A stretch of 64,000 nt of DNA from Aeromicrobium terrae (GCF_008039565.1 NZ_VDUX01000001.1:434001-498000), one strand, 5' to 3'; counted from the first letter of the stretch, positions 27,695 through 36,914 are shown. Program-made: numbers and translations. The notes: generated from the sequence alone by a model not told the origin.

Positions 27695-28780
27695 CTAGGA
27701 GAGAACCACCAGGTTGCGGGGCGTGTTGTTGAGCACCTCGAGGCCGTTGTCGGTGCACACGGCGATGTCCTCGATCCGCGCCCCGAAGCGGCCGTCGAGG
27801 TACACGCCGGGCTCGATCGAGAACGCCATGCCCGGCTCGAGCACGGTGGTGTTGCCGGCGACGATGTACGGCTCCTCGTGCGTCTCCTGGCCGATGCCGT
27901 GTCCGGTCCGGTGGATGAAGCGGTCGCCGTAGCCGGCCTCGGTGAGCAGGTCACGGCCCACGGCGTCGACGGACTCGGCCGTGACGCCGGGCCGGGCGTG
28001 CTCGCGCTGAGCCGCCTGGGCCGCCTCGAGGGCCGCGTAGGCGTCGGCGTAGCCGTCCGGTGGCGTGCCACCCGCCAGGTAGTTCCGGGTGGAGTCCGAG
28101 CAGTAGCCGGCCGGCGTGGTGCCGCCGATGTCGACGACGACCGGGTCGCCGACCTCGATGACGCGGTCGGAGACGTCGTGGTGCGGCGAGGCGCCGTTGG
28201 GACCGGACCCGACGATCACGAAGTCGACCGTGGCGTGTCCCTCGTCGAGGATGGCCCGCGCGATGTCCGCGCCGACCTCGCGCTCCGTGCGCCCGGGGCG
28301 CAGCCACTCCCCCATGCGCTCGTGCACGCGGTCGATGGCCGCGCCGGCCTCGCGCAGGGCGTCCACCTCGTCGGGGGTCTTGCGCAGCCGCAGCTCCTGG
28401 ACGATGGGCCCGGCGAGCACGGTCTTCGCGTCCGGGAAGGTCGCCTGCAGGGCGAAGACCCGTGACGCCCACATGTGGTCGTCGACGCCGAGCGTGCCGG
28501 CCTGCGGCACGAGCGACGCGACCAGGGCGAACGGGTCGTCCGTCTCGTCCCAGGAGGCGATGGCCAGGTCGACGCCGGAGGCCACGGCGGCCGGCTTCTC
28601 CAGCGTGGGGACGACCAGCGTCGGGTCGCCCTCGGCCGGGAGGACCAGGCAGGTCAGGCGCTCCAGTGGCAGGGCGTGGTAGCCGGTGAGATAGCGCAGG
28701 TCAGCGCCCGGAGTGATGAGCAGGGCGTCGATGCCTCGGTCTGCCGCCAGCTGCTGCGCGCGGCTCCATCGGTTCGTCAC
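27695..28780 (-). CDS. M24-family Xaa-Pro dipeptidase/aminopeptidase
   Basis: 361 residues with an N-terminal creatinase-like domain (1-130) and a pita-bread catalytic domain. Metal ligands are the two Asp residues in VVDIGGTTPAGYCSDSTR, His in HRTGHGIG, Glu in SIEPGVY and Glu in ARIEDI. It cleaves dipeptides or N-terminal residues next to proline. GTG start. The position near helY and the exonuclease matches pepE (Rv2089c) of M. tuberculosis. Divergent from the secreted M28 peptidase. Confidence 0.88.
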   Translation of the reverse strand: MTNRWSRAQQLAADRGIDALLITPGADLRYLTGYHALPLERLTCLVLPAEGDPTLVVPTLEKPAAVASGVDLAIASWDETDDPFALVASLVPQAGTLGVDDHMWASRVFALQATFPDAKTVLAGPIVQELRLRKTPDEVDALREAGAAIDRVHERMGEWLRPGRTEREVGADIARAILDEGHATVDFVIVGSGPNGASPHHDVSDRVIEVGDPVVVDIGGTTPAGYCSDSTRNYLAGGTPPDGYADAYAALEAAQAAQREHARPGVTAESVDAVGRDLLTEAGYGDRFIHRTGHGIGQETHEEPYIVAGNTTVLEPGMAFSIEPGVYLDGRFGARIEDIAVCTDNGLEVLNNTPRNLVVLS

Positions 28781-28888
28781 CCGTCGAGCCTACCCACGGC
28801 GCCGGCGGGGGTGCCGGGCCGTGGGCGGCAGACAGCAGAGTGACGTACTGTGACCGGAACCACACACCATCTGGATCGGGGGGTCCAC

Positions 28889-30481
28889 ATGCGCACACCG
28901 ATGCGTAGAACGCTGGCCGCGACCGCGGCCATCGTGCTCACCGGAGCACTCGTCGCCGCCGCGCCCGCACAGGCCAAAGGCCCGAAGGGCGGTCACGGAG
29001 ACACCGTCGACACGTCTGCTCTGACCGACGCCGTCACGGTTCGCGGCATCCTGTCGCACCTGCGGGCGCTGCAGGACATCGCGACCGCCAACGGCGGCAA
29101 CCGAGCCTCGGGTCTGCCGGGTCACACGGCCTCGGCCGACTACGTGGCCGATCAGCTCGAGAAGGCCGGCTACACCGTCACCCGTCAGGAGTTCCAGTTC
29201 CCGTTCTTCCAGGAGCTCGAGCCCGCCACGCTGACGCAGCTCACGCCCGTCGAGCGCGACCTGGAGACCGCCACGTTCGACTACTCCGGGGCCGACGACG
29301 TCACCGGCGCCGTCGTGCCCACGAACGACGTCGTGATCCCGGCCACCGAGGAGCCCAGCAGCACCTCGGGCTGCGAGCCGGAGGACTTCGAGGCGGCACC
29401 GGCCGATCCGGCGATCGCGCTGATCCAGCGCGGGTCGTGCGACTTCGCGGTCAAGGTGGCGAACGCCGAGGCAGCCGGCTACGACGCGGTCATCATCTTC
29501 AACGAGGGCAACCCGGGCCGAACCGACCTGACCGTCGGCACACTCGGCGGCGAGGCCGGGGTGCCGGTCGTCGGTCTGTCCTACGCCGACGCCGTGGAGC
29601 TGATCGAGCAGGCCGAGTCCGGAACGGTCACCGCGCACGTCACCACGAAGACGGAGAACGACCCGTCGCGCACGACGGAGAACGTGATCGCCGACCTGTC
29701 GTCGAAGGACGCCAAGAAGGTCAAGAACCCGAACGACACCGTCGTCGTCGGGGCGCACCTCGACAGCGTCGCTGCCGGACCGGGCATCAACGACAACGGC
29801 TCGGGCTCGGCGACGATCCTGGAGATCGCGGAGCAGATGTCGGCGCTGAAGCTCACCAAGAAGCTGCAACGGCCGGTCCGCTTCGCCTTCTGGGGCGCCG
29901 AGGAGTCGGGCCTGCTGGGCGCCGAGCACTACGTCGCGTCGCTCAGCCAGGCCGAGCGCGACGGCATCTACGCGAACCTGAACTTCGACATGGTCGGCTC
30001 GCCGAACTACGTCCGGTTCGTGTACGACGGCGACGGCTCGTCCGAGGACGTCGCAGGTCCGCCCGGGTCCGGTGCGATCGAGAAGATCTTCACGGACTAC
30101 TTCGACGGCCAGGGACTCGCGTCCGCGCCGACCGCGTTCGACGGACGTTCCGACTACGGACCGTTCATCGAGGCCGGCATCCCGGCGGGCGGCCTGTTCA
30201 GCGGCGCCGAGGGTGAGAAGACCGCCGAGGAGGCGGAGATCTACGGCGGTACCGCCGGTGAGGCGTACGACGAGTGCTACCACTCGGCGTGCGACGACAT
30301 CACCAACATCAACGACGATGCGCTGTTCGAGCTCGGCGACGCCGCCGCGCACGCGACCGCCATCCTCACGATGTCGAAGACGGGCCTGTTCCCCGACGGC
30401 AGCTTCGCTCCGAAGCACCCCGGCAAGGGACACGCCAAGGGCCACGGCAAGGCCGGACAGCTCGCCCACGCGGCGCGCTGA
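28889..30481 (+). CDS. Secreted M28-family zinc aminopeptidase with PA domain
   Basis: 530 residues. The signal peptide (about 1-29) ends near APAQAK. A protease-associated domain inserts around 150-270. Zinc ligands of the M28 fold follow: His in VVGAHLDSV, Asp in GINDNGSG, Glu pair in GAEESGLLG, Asp in NFDMVGSP and His in ECYHSACD. A C-terminal tail rich in Gly, Lys and His (HPGKGHAKGHGK) resembles the KGPKGGHG stretch after the signal peptide; both may bind metal or the wall. A GGGGGG ribosome site precedes ATG 28889. A strong hairpin follows. Confidence 0.88.
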   Translation: MRTPMRRTLAATAAIVLTGALVAAAPAQAKGPKGGHGDTVDTSALTDAVTVRGILSHLRALQDIATANGGNRASGLPGHTASADYVADQLEKAGYTVTRQEFQFPFFQELEPATLTQLTPVERDLETATFDYSGADDVTGAVVPTNDVVIPATEEPSSTSGCEPEDFEAAPADPAIALIQRGSCDFAVKVANAEAAGYDAVIIFNEGNPGRTDLTVGTLGGEAGVPVVGLSYADAVELIEQAESGTVTAHVTTKTENDPSRTTENVIADLSSKDAKKVKNPNDTVVVGAHLDSVAAGPGINDNGSGSATILEIAEQMSALKLTKKLQRPVRFAFWGAEESGLLGAEHYVASLSQAERDGIYANLNFDMVGSPNYVRFVYDGDGSSEDVAGPPGSGAIEKIFTDYFDGQGLASAPTAFDGRSDYGPFIEAGIPAGGLFSGAEGEKTAEEAEIYGGTAGEAYDECYHSACDDITNINDDALFELGDAAAHATAILTMSKTGLFPDGSFAPKHPGKGHAKGHGKAGQLAHAAR

Positions 30482-30489
30482 CCTGCGTA

Positions 30490-30529
30490 GGATCGGCGTC
30501 GGCACCCGTCAGGGTGTCGGCGCCGATCC
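30490..30529 (+). terminator. Long hairpin with GTCA tetraloop
   Basis: GGATCGGCG (30490-30498) pairs with CGCCGATCC (30521-30529). The inner nine positions also pair, with two G-U wobbles, giving an 18-bp stem closed by GTCA (30508-30511). It starts 8 nt after the peptidase stop and ends 14 nt before the exonuclease ATG. There is no T-tract. Probably a terminator, though its closeness to the next ribosome site also allows translational control. Confidence 0.65.
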
Positions 30530-30543
30530 ACGTGCGGAGGACC

Positions 30544-31452
30544 ATGTCCCGACGACTCATGCTGCTCGACTCGGCCAGCCTGTACTTCCGGGCGTTCTAC
30601 GGCGTCCCGGACTCGCTGAAGGCGCCGGACGGCACGGTGGTGAACGCGGTCCGCGGGATCCTCGACTTCGTCGCGACCCTGACCGCCCAGTACTCCCCCG
30701 ACGCCGTCGTGGCGTGCTGGGACGACGACTGGCGGCCGGCCTGGCGGGTCGACCTGCTGCCGTCCTACAAGACGCACCGGCTGGCCGATCCGGCCGACCT
30801 CGCCGAGGAGGTGCCCGACCTCCTCACGCCTCAGGTGCCGCTCATCGCGGAGGCGTTCGGCCTGATCGGCATCCCCGTCGTCGGCGCCCAGGGTGCTGAG
30901 GCGGACGACATCATCGGCACGCTCGCGCGCTCCTGGGACGGGCCGGTCGACGCCGTCACCGGTGACCGTGACCTCTTCCAGCTCGTCGACGACGCCCGGC
31001 CGGTCCGGATCCTCTACGTCGCGCGCGGCGTCGGGAACCACGACGTCGTCGACGAGGCGTGGATCCGCACCAAGTACGGCATCGAGTCGCGTCAGTACGT
31101 CGACTTCGCCGTGATGCGCGGCGACACCTCCGACGGCATCCCCGGCGTCCCCGGCATCGGCGAGAAGACCGCCGCCACGCTGCTCAAGGAGTTCGGCGAC
31201 CTCGACGGCATCCTCGAGGCCGCACGCCAGCCGTTCAGCTCGATCAAGCCCCGCGCCCGGCAGTCCCTGCTGGACTCCGAGGAGTACATTCACGTCGCCC
31301 GGAAGGTCGTCACCGTCAGCAGCGACGCCTGTCCCACCGACGTCCTCGTCCGCGAGCCGCTCTCCCAGGACCAGAAGGACGCCCTGACCGCCTTCGGCGA
31401 GCAGTGGGGCCTCGGCAGCGTGTCCGGCCGCGTCATCGAGGCCCTGGGGTGA
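30544..31452 (+). CDS. 5'-3' exonuclease (FEN/PolA-exonuclease family)
   Basis: 302 residues of the flap-nuclease fold: LLDSASLYFRAFYGVP (first Asp), EADDIIGTLA and TGDRDLFQLVDD (acidic metal cluster), then GDTSDGIPGVPGIGEKTA, the helix-3-turn-helix that binds DNA. It corresponds to the stand-alone exonuclease beside helY in M. tuberculosis (Rv2090). The role is removal of RNA primers or flaps in replication and repair. A GGAGG site precedes ATG 30544. Overlaps the next gene by 4 bp. Confidence 0.9.
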   Translation: MSRRLMLLDSASLYFRAFYGVPDSLKAPDGTVVNAVRGILDFVATLTAQYSPDAVVACWDDDWRPAWRVDLLPSYKTHRLADPADLAEEVPDLLTPQVPLIAEAFGLIGIPVVGAQGAEADDIIGTLARSWDGPVDAVTGDRDLFQLVDDARPVRILYVARGVGNHDVVDEAWIRTKYGIESRQYVDFAVMRGDTSDGIPGVPGIGEKTAATLLKEFGDLDGILEAARQPFSSIKPRARQSLLDSEEYIHVARKVVTVSSDACPTDVLVREPLSQDQKDALTAFGEQWGLGSVSGRVIEALG

Positions 31453-31838
31453 CCCGGTCGGACTGGATCGAGCACCGACGCCCCGACGGCGAGCTCGTGG
31501 GTTGGCTCGAGCCGGACGGGGACGGCTTCCACGTCGTCGACCTGCTCGGCCGTCGGCACACCTCGGCGCCGGTCGACTACGCCGAGGCCGAGCGCGCGCT
31601 CGAGGAGCTGGGCATCGGCTACCTGGCCGACCGGTACAGCCTCCAGCTCGAGGACGGTACGGAACGGCGGGTCCGCATCAGCGAGGTGAGCCTCGAGGGC
31701 GTCGTCGTGCTCGCGGACGACTTCGGCACCGCCGCGGTCATCGGCGCGAATCCTGACTCCTACGAGCTGCCGTTCCCCGCCCCCGCGGAGCTGCGTTCGC
31801 TCGACGCGGCCTCCCTGCCGCGAGATCTGCTCCCGTGA
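31449..31838 (+). CDS. Conserved small soluble protein of unknown function
   Basis: 129 residues, acidic and soluble, with a start reading VTRSDWIEHRRPDGELVGWLEP and a likely beta-rich fold. No recognised catalytic motif. The GTG start lies inside the stop of the exonuclease gene (GTGA), so the two are co-translated and a DNA-metabolism role is possible. The last six codons (PRDLLP) fall inside a palindromic repeat, which may have altered the original C-terminus. Confidence 0.7.
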   Translation: MTRSDWIEHRRPDGELVGWLEPDGDGFHVVDLLGRRHTSAPVDYAEAERALEELGIGYLADRYSLQLEDGTERRVRISEVSLEGVVVLADDFGTAAVIGANPDSYELPFPAPAELRSLDAASLPRDLLP

Positions 31839-31884
31839 CCACCACCCTGCCGGGTTGCGGTGGTGGTCTTCGGAGCAGATGTCG
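31821..31884. repeat. Nested palindrome related to the 9.1-kb element
   Basis: CGAGATCTGCTCC (31821-31833) pairs with GGAGCAGATGTCG (31872-31884) with one mismatch. Inner ACCACCACC (31838-31846) and GGTGGTGGT (31859-31867) pair perfectly with a 12-nt loop and symmetric 4-nt bulges. The architecture is the same as at 9152-9215. It lies between convergent genes and ends 3 bp before the helY stop, so it may also act as a two-way terminator. Confidence 0.7.
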
Positions 31885-31887
31885 GGG

Positions 31888-34602
31888 TCAGCTGGCGACG
31901 GAGGTGTACGTCACCACGCCGCGCCGGAGGTCGTCCAGCGCCTCGTGCGCCGTCGAGCGGAGGTCGCCCGGGCCGGCGGCGGAGGCCACCTGGGCCAGCA
32001 CGTCGATGAGCTGCTTCATGGCGCGCACGAAGTCGCCGGCGGCCATCTCGGTCTCGCGGAGCACGTCGTCGAGCGACGCGCCCTGCGCCCACGTCCACAC
32101 GGCATGGGCGAAGCCGAAGTCCGGGAACCGCAGGTAGCTCAAGCGGTGCTCGCGCTCGAGTCGCTTGAGGTCGCTGCAGATCGACGCCATCGTCTCGGTG
32201 ACGTCGACGATCCGCCGGGTCGGCAGCAGCGGCGCCGGCGTCTCGTCGCCGGTGCGGGACTCGAACGTCAGACCGCTCACGACGGCCGCGAGCTCGGCGG
32301 CGTCCAGGCCGGCCCACACGCCGGCGCGCAGGCACTCGCTGATCAGCAGGTCGAGCTCGCTGTAGACGCGCTGCAGCCGCAGGCCGTCCGGGGTGACGGT
32401 GTCGCCGTCGAGGTAGTCGAGCGCGCGCAGCACCTCGCAGACCCGGTCGAACTGGCGGGCCACCGTGTTGGTGCGCTGCTCGATGCGACGACGCTGGTTC
32501 GCGGTGTCGCGCTCCAGCTTCAGGTACCGCTCCGCCCAACGGGCGTGGGACTCGCGGTCCGGACACGCATGGCACGGGTGCTCGCGCAGCTTGGTGCGCA
32601 GCTCCGCGATCCGGGGATCCTCCCGCAGCAGGTTCTCCCGGTACGGCTTGTCCCGCCGCCAGGCGACGCCCTCGGCGCGGTCGCGCAGGGCCGACGCGAG
32701 ATCGCGACGGGCCTGCGGGTTACGAGCGCTGAACGACTTCGGGATGCGCATGCGCGTGATGGCCTCGACCGGCACCGGGAAGTCCACCAGGGCCAGCCGA
32801 CGGGCGTGCCGGTTGGCCGTCAGCACCATGGGTCGCGGGTCGTCCGCCGACTGGCGGTGACCCGGGTCGAGCACCACGGCGAGGCCGGCCCAGCGGCCCG
32901 CGGGCACGTTGATGACGTCGCCCACCTTGAGCCCGCTCAGCGACTCGACGACCTGGGCGCGCTCGGCCGCGCGACGGGTCTTCGAGCCGGACGACTCGAG
33001 GTCGCTCAGCTCACGCCGCATCGCCGCGTACTCCATGAAGTCGCCGAGGTGGCACGTCGCCGACTCCTGGTAGCCCGCCAGCGCCTCGTCGGCCTTGTGG
33101 ATCTGCCGGGCCAGTCCGACGACGGCGCGGTCGGCCTGGAACTGGGCGAACGACTGCTCCAGCAGCTCGCGCGCCCGCTCGCGCCCCACCTGGGCGACCA
33201 GGTTGACCGCCATGTTGTACGACGGCTGGAACGACGAGTTCAACGGATACGTACGCGTGGACGCGAGACCCGCCACCTGGCGCGGGTCCAGGCCAGGCTG
33301 CCACAGGACCACGCCGTGGCCCTCGACGTCGATGCCGCGGCGGCCGGCCCGCCCGGTCAGCTGGGTGTACTCCCCCGGCGTGATGTCGACGTGCGCCTCG
33401 CCGTTCCACTTCGACAGCCGCTCGATCACGACGGACCGTGCGGGCATGTTGATGCCGAGTGCCAGGGTCTCGGTCGCGAAGACGACCTTCACCAGCCCGG
33501 CGCTGAACAGGTCCTCGACGACCTCCTTGAAGGTCGGCAGCATGCCGGCGTGGTGCGACGCGATGCCGCGCACCAGCGCTGCCCGGAAGTCGTGGAAGCC
33601 CAGGACGTGCAGGTCGGCGTCGGGCAGGTGCGCGCAAGCGGCGTCGACGGCGGAGCCGATCTCCTCCTGCTCCTCCGGCGTGGTCAGGGTGAACCGGGCG
33701 TCGGCGACCTGGCGCACGGCGGCGTCGCAGCCGGCCCGGCTGAACACGAACACGATGGCCGGCAGCAGCGCCTCGGCGTCGAGCTTCTCCACCAGCTCGA
33801 CCCGGCCTGGCGTGCGGTGGTGGCTGCGTGGACGACGTCCACCGCGCGGTGGGCGGCCCTTGCTCATCCGGGACAGCTGCCAGTCCTCGCGCGCCATGCG
33901 CTCCAGCTGGCGGTTCACGGTGCCGTCCTCGTCCTCGAACAGCGGGAACAGCCGGCGGCCGACGAGCACGTGCTGGTGCAGCGGCACCGGACGTCGCTCC
34001 TCGACGATCGTGGTGGTGTGGCCGCGGACCTCGGTGAGCCACTCGCCGAACTCCTCGGCGTTGGAGACCGTGGCGGACAGGGAGATGACGGCCACGGACT
34101 CGGGCAGCCCGATGATGACCTCCTCCCAGACGGCGCCGCGGAAGCGGTCGGCGAGGTAGTGCACCTCGTCCATGACGACGAACCCCAGCCCGACGAGCGT
34201 GCTCGAGCCGGCGTAGAGCATGTTGCGCAGCACCTCGGTGGTCATGACGACCACCGGTGCCTCGCCGTTGATGGTGTTGTCGCCGGTCAGCAGGCCGACG
34301 TTCTCGGCGCCGTGGCGGGCGACGAGGTCGGTGTACTTCTGGTTGGACAGGGCCTTGATCGGCGTCGTGTAGAAGCACTTGCGGCCGGTGGCCAGCGCCA
34401 GGTGCACGGCGAACTCGCCCACGATCGTCTTGCCGGATCCCGTCGGCGCGGCGACCAGGACCCCCTGCCCGTCCTCGACGGCGCGGCAGGCCCGCACCTG
34501 GAAGTCGTCGAGCGTGAACGTGTGGTGGCCGCGGAACTCGGCGAGGTACGGGTGGTCCCGGTCCGCGCGCGATCGGGCGTATCGCTCGGCCGGGGAGGAC
34601 AT
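31888..34602 (-). CDS. helY: Ski2/Mtr4-like DEAD/DEAH-box RNA helicase
   Basis: 904 residues. Motif I APTGSGKT, motif II DEVH, motif III SAT and motif VI QLTGRAGRRG are all present in the first 450 residues, followed by the long winged-helix/helical C-terminal half typical of HelY and Ski2-like helicases. A basic Arg/Pro/Gly insert (about 260-275) interrupts the linker between RecA domains. It probably unwinds structured RNA. Next to tatC-tatA-pafCB, as Rv2092c in M. tuberculosis, but here separated from tatC by a membrane protein and a lipid kinase. Confidence 0.92.
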   Translation of the reverse strand: MSSPAERYARSRADRDHPYLAEFRGHHTFTLDDFQVRACRAVEDGQGVLVAAPTGSGKTIVGEFAVHLALATGRKCFYTTPIKALSNQKYTDLVARHGAENVGLLTGDNTINGEAPVVVMTTEVLRNMLYAGSSTLVGLGFVVMDEVHYLADRFRGAVWEEVIIGLPESVAVISLSATVSNAEEFGEWLTEVRGHTTTIVEERRPVPLHQHVLVGRRLFPLFEDEDGTVNRQLERMAREDWQLSRMSKGRPPRGGRRPRSHHRTPGRVELVEKLDAEALLPAIVFVFSRAGCDAAVRQVADARFTLTTPEEQEEIGSAVDAACAHLPDADLHVLGFHDFRAALVRGIASHHAGMLPTFKEVVEDLFSAGLVKVVFATETLALGINMPARSVVIERLSKWNGEAHVDITPGEYTQLTGRAGRRGIDVEGHGVVLWQPGLDPRQVAGLASTRTYPLNSSFQPSYNMAVNLVAQVGRERARELLEQSFAQFQADRAVVGLARQIHKADEALAGYQESATCHLGDFMEYAAMRRELSDLESSGSKTRRAAERAQVVESLSGLKVGDVINVPAGRWAGLAVVLDPGHRQSADDPRPMVLTANRHARRLALVDFPVPVEAITRMRIPKSFSARNPQARRDLASALRDRAEGVAWRRDKPYRENLLREDPRIAELRTKLREHPCHACPDRESHARWAERYLKLERDTANQRRRIEQRTNTVARQFDRVCEVLRALDYLDGDTVTPDGLRLQRVYSELDLLISECLRAGVWAGLDAAELAAVVSGLTFESRTGDETPAPLLPTRRIVDVTETMASICSDLKRLEREHRLSYLRFPDFGFAHAVWTWAQGASLDDVLRETEMAAGDFVRAMKQLIDVLAQVASAAGPGDLRSTAHEALDDLRRGVVTYTSVAS

Positions 34603-34648
34603 ACGTCCAGGTTACGGGTCACCCGGTGGATCGGCCGGACGTGCGAGC

Positions 34649-35032
34649 ATGGCCGACATGGTGCAGAAGACGATCGTGGGGATCCTCGCCCTCGTGTTCC
34701 TGTTCATCGGCGTGGCGTTCATCGCCGCACCGGGCGCGATGACCGACCTGGCGACCGGCGCGGAGCCGAGCAAGGCCAGCTCGCTGACGGAGATCAGAGC
34801 GGTCTCCGGCGGCGTGGCGCTCGGCATCGGCCTGTTCTTCGCCCTGTGCGTCCGGAAGACCGAGTGGCTGACCATGGCGCTGCTCCTGGGCGCGCTCGTC
34901 GGCGGGTCGCTGGCACTGGGCCGGATCATCGGCTTCCTCGCCGACGGCGACGTCACGGGGACGCAGGCGTCCTTCGCCGTGCTCGAGGTGGCCACGCTGG
35001 CCGTCTGCTCCTGGGCGCTCAGGCGGGACTGA
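34649..35032 (+). CDS. DUF4345-like four-helix membrane protein
   Basis: 127 residues with four membrane helices. The pattern FIGVAFIAAPGAM ... EIRAVSGGVALGIGLFFAL ... ALGRIIGFLADG is characteristic of DUF4345 proteins, whose function is unknown. ATG 34649 used; ATG 34658 three codons later is possible. It starts 46 bp from divergent helY and overlaps the convergent lipid-kinase gene by 14 bp. Confidence 0.7.
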   Translation: MADMVQKTIVGILALVFLFIGVAFIAAPGAMTDLATGAEPSKASSLTEIRAVSGGVALGIGLFFALCVRKTEWLTMALLLGALVGGSLALGRIIGFLADGDVTGTQASFAVLEVATLAVCSWALRRD

Positions 35033-35894
35033 GCACTCGGAGGGCTCCGGGCCGGACCACGGTGGTCATCGGCAGCGGTCCGAGGCGCTCACCGTCGCCG
35101 TAGGCGACGATCCCGGGCGACGAGAGCGTCACCTCGCGCACCCGGTGTCGCTCGAACTCCGGGATGGTCGTGTGCGTGCCCTTGTACAGGCGAGGGAACA
35201 CCCGGAGCAGCTTCGCCTTGCTCACCGGGTTGATGATCACGACGTCGAGCAGCCCGTCGTCCATCACCGCGCCCTCGCACAGCCGGAGGCCGCCGCCGAA
35301 CGACGGCCCGTTGCCCACGGCCGCGAGCATCGCCTCCCGCTCGATGGTCTCGCCGTCCAGCGTGATGGTGAACGGCAGCGGCTGGAACGCCCGCAGCTCG
35401 GCCACGATGGCGATGTTGTAGCGCATGTTGCCGCGCGGCCACGTCATCGCGTTGGCCCGCTCGTTGACCTTGGAGTCGAACCCCGACGCCACGACGGTGA
35501 CCACGGACGAGCCGTCGTCGGTCTGGGCGAGGTCGATCGTGCGGGTGTGGCCCGCCAGCACGAGCTCCAGCGCCGCAGCGGGATCCTTGACGGGGATCCC
35601 GAGCGACCGCGCGGTGTCGTTGCCCGTCCCGGCCGGCAGCAGCCCGACGGTCAGGTCACGGCCGGCGACCACCGGGAGGATGTCGTGCAGTGCTCCGTCG
35701 CCGCCCACGACCACGACGGTGTCGACGCCCGTCTCCAGGGCCTTGTCGAGCTGCTCGCGGGCGTGCGCGGCGTCGTCGCCCTGGATGCGGGCGGTCTGGT
35801 GGCCGCGGTCCAGCAGGACGCGTTCGGCCTCGGTGGCGATGCGGTCCCCCTGCCGCTTGCCGGAAACCGGGTTGACGACGAGGGCGACGTGCAT
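35019..35894 (-). CDS. Diacylglycerol/sphingosine-kinase-family lipid kinase
   Basis: 291 residues. VNPVSGKRQG opens the fold, GGDGALHD is the nucleotide loop (usual GGDGT with Ala in place of Thr), and PAGTGND and a late GDGERLGPLP are the other family signatures. It phosphorylates a lipid such as diacylglycerol; M. tuberculosis relatives act in phospholipid and PIM metabolism. ATG start 4 bp after tatC on the same strand, so it is the last gene of the long proteasome-Tat run. Confidence 0.85.
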   Translation of the reverse strand: MHVALVVNPVSGKRQGDRIATEAERVLLDRGHQTARIQGDDAAHAREQLDKALETGVDTVVVVGGDGALHDILPVVAGRDLTVGLLPAGTGNDTARSLGIPVKDPAAALELVLAGHTRTIDLAQTDDGSSVVTVVASGFDSKVNERANAMTWPRGNMRYNIAIVAELRAFQPLPFTITLDGETIEREAMLAAVGNGPSFGGGLRLCEGAVMDDGLLDVVIINPVSKAKLLRVFPRLYKGTHTTIPEFERHRVREVTLSSPGIVAYGDGERLGPLPMTTVVRPGALRVLSPA

Positions 35895-35898
35895 GGGC

Positions 35899-36699
35899 TC
35901 AGCCTAACGAGCCGGACGGCTCCTTCTGGGCACGTCGGCGCTGCCTGTCGGCGAGGTGGGCCAGGACCTCGGCGAGGCCGTACAGGACGGTCATCGGGAC
36001 GGCGAGGAACAGCATCGAGAGCGGGTCCGTGCTCGGCGTCGCCACCGCGGCGAAGACGAAGATGCCCACGATGGTCCACGGCCGCGCGGTGGCGAGCTGC
36101 TTGCCGCTGACCACACCGAGCCGGTTCAGCAGCACCACGACGAGCGGGATCTCCGCCGCGACGCCGAACACGAGCATCATCCGGATGATGAAGTCGAAGT
36201 ACTCCGCGCCGGTGACCAGGCTGTCGACGCCGTCGGGCACGAATCCGATCAGCACGTTGATCGCCTTGGGCAGCACGACGTACGCCAGCGCGGCGCCGGC
36301 GATGAACAAGGGCGCACCGGTGGCGGTGAGCAGCAGGGCCCACTTCTTCTCGTTGCGGTGCAGCGCCGGGAGGATGAAGGCCCACGCCTGCCAGAGCCAG
36401 ATCGGGCTGGACGCGATCAAGCCGGCGACGAAGGAGATCTTCAGCTGGAACTGGAACGCGCCGCCGATGCCCGTGATGACGATGTTCGACTCGATGCCTC
36501 GCTCCTCGAGCAACGGCTTGATGTCGTTGTACGGGTGCGTGAGGAACTCGAGGATCTGGTCGTAGAAGAACCAGGCGACGATCGTGCCGACCGCGATGGC
36601 CAGCACGCCTTTGACGAGTCGTCCCCGCAGCTCGCGGAGGTGGTCCATGAGCGGCATGGTGCCGCCCGGTGGGCGCGCCTTGCCGCGCAGCAGCGCCAA
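35899..36699 (-). CDS. tatC: Sec-independent protein translocase TatC
   Basis: 266 residues with six membrane helices. MPLMDHLRELRGRL near the N-terminus is the conserved cytoplasmic entry that binds twin-arginine signal peptides, and the SPIWLWQAWAFILPAL region has the family Pro and Glu/aromatic pattern. It moves folded proteins across the membrane with TatA. The TTG start at 36699 sits 2 nt after the tatA stop; ATG 36657 would trim 14 residues. Confidence 0.95.
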   Translation of the reverse strand: MALLRGKARPPGGTMPLMDHLRELRGRLVKGVLAIAVGTIVAWFFYDQILEFLTHPYNDIKPLLEERGIESNIVITGIGGAFQFQLKISFVAGLIASSPIWLWQAWAFILPALHRNEKKWALLLTATGAPLFIAGAALAYVVLPKAINVLIGFVPDGVDSLVTGAEYFDFIIRMMLVFGVAAEIPLVVVLLNRLGVVSGKQLATARPWTIVGIFVFAAVATPSTDPLSMLFLAVPMTVLYGLAEVLAHLADRQRRRAQKEPSGSLG

Positions 36700-36701
36700 G
36701 C

Positions 36702-36893
36702 TCAGCCCTGTTCGGGCTTCTTGTCCGCCTCGCCCGCCTCGAGGTGGGCCGGCTTGTCCTCGTCGTCTCCCTTGGTCACCTCGTCCTTGAACTGACGCAG
36801 CGCGCGACCGAACTCGGGGAGCTTGCGGCCACCGAAGATGAGGACGACGATGCCGAGCACGATCAAGAGCTCTGTGGTGCCGAGACCGGCCAT
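36702..36893 (-). CDS. tatA: Sec-independent protein translocase TatA
   Basis: 63 residues: one N-terminal membrane helix (TTELLIVLGIVVLIFGGRKLPE), the conserved FG hinge, an amphipathic helix (FGRALRQFKDEV) and an acidic/lysine tail. It forms the pore element of the Tat system. ATG 36893 was preferred over GTG 36899 because AGAGGAG lies 6 nt upstream. Twenty-one bp after pafC. Confidence 0.94.
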   Translation of the reverse strand: MAGLGTTELLIVLGIVVLIFGGRKLPEFGRALRQFKDEVTKGDDEDKPAHLEAGEADKKPEQG

Positions 36894-36914
36894 GTGCACT
36901 CCTCTGTCGGGGTT

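Noticed and set aside
27615-27758. Longer N-terminus for Lnt starting at 27695 or 27758
   Set aside because: Codons there lack the strong G/C third-position preference seen right after ATG 27614, and the predicted residues are polar with no membrane character.
31855-35103. A 1082-codon open frame on the plus strand opposite helY
   Set aside because: Antisense to HelY with intact helicase motifs; repetitive valine/leucine/arginine composition.
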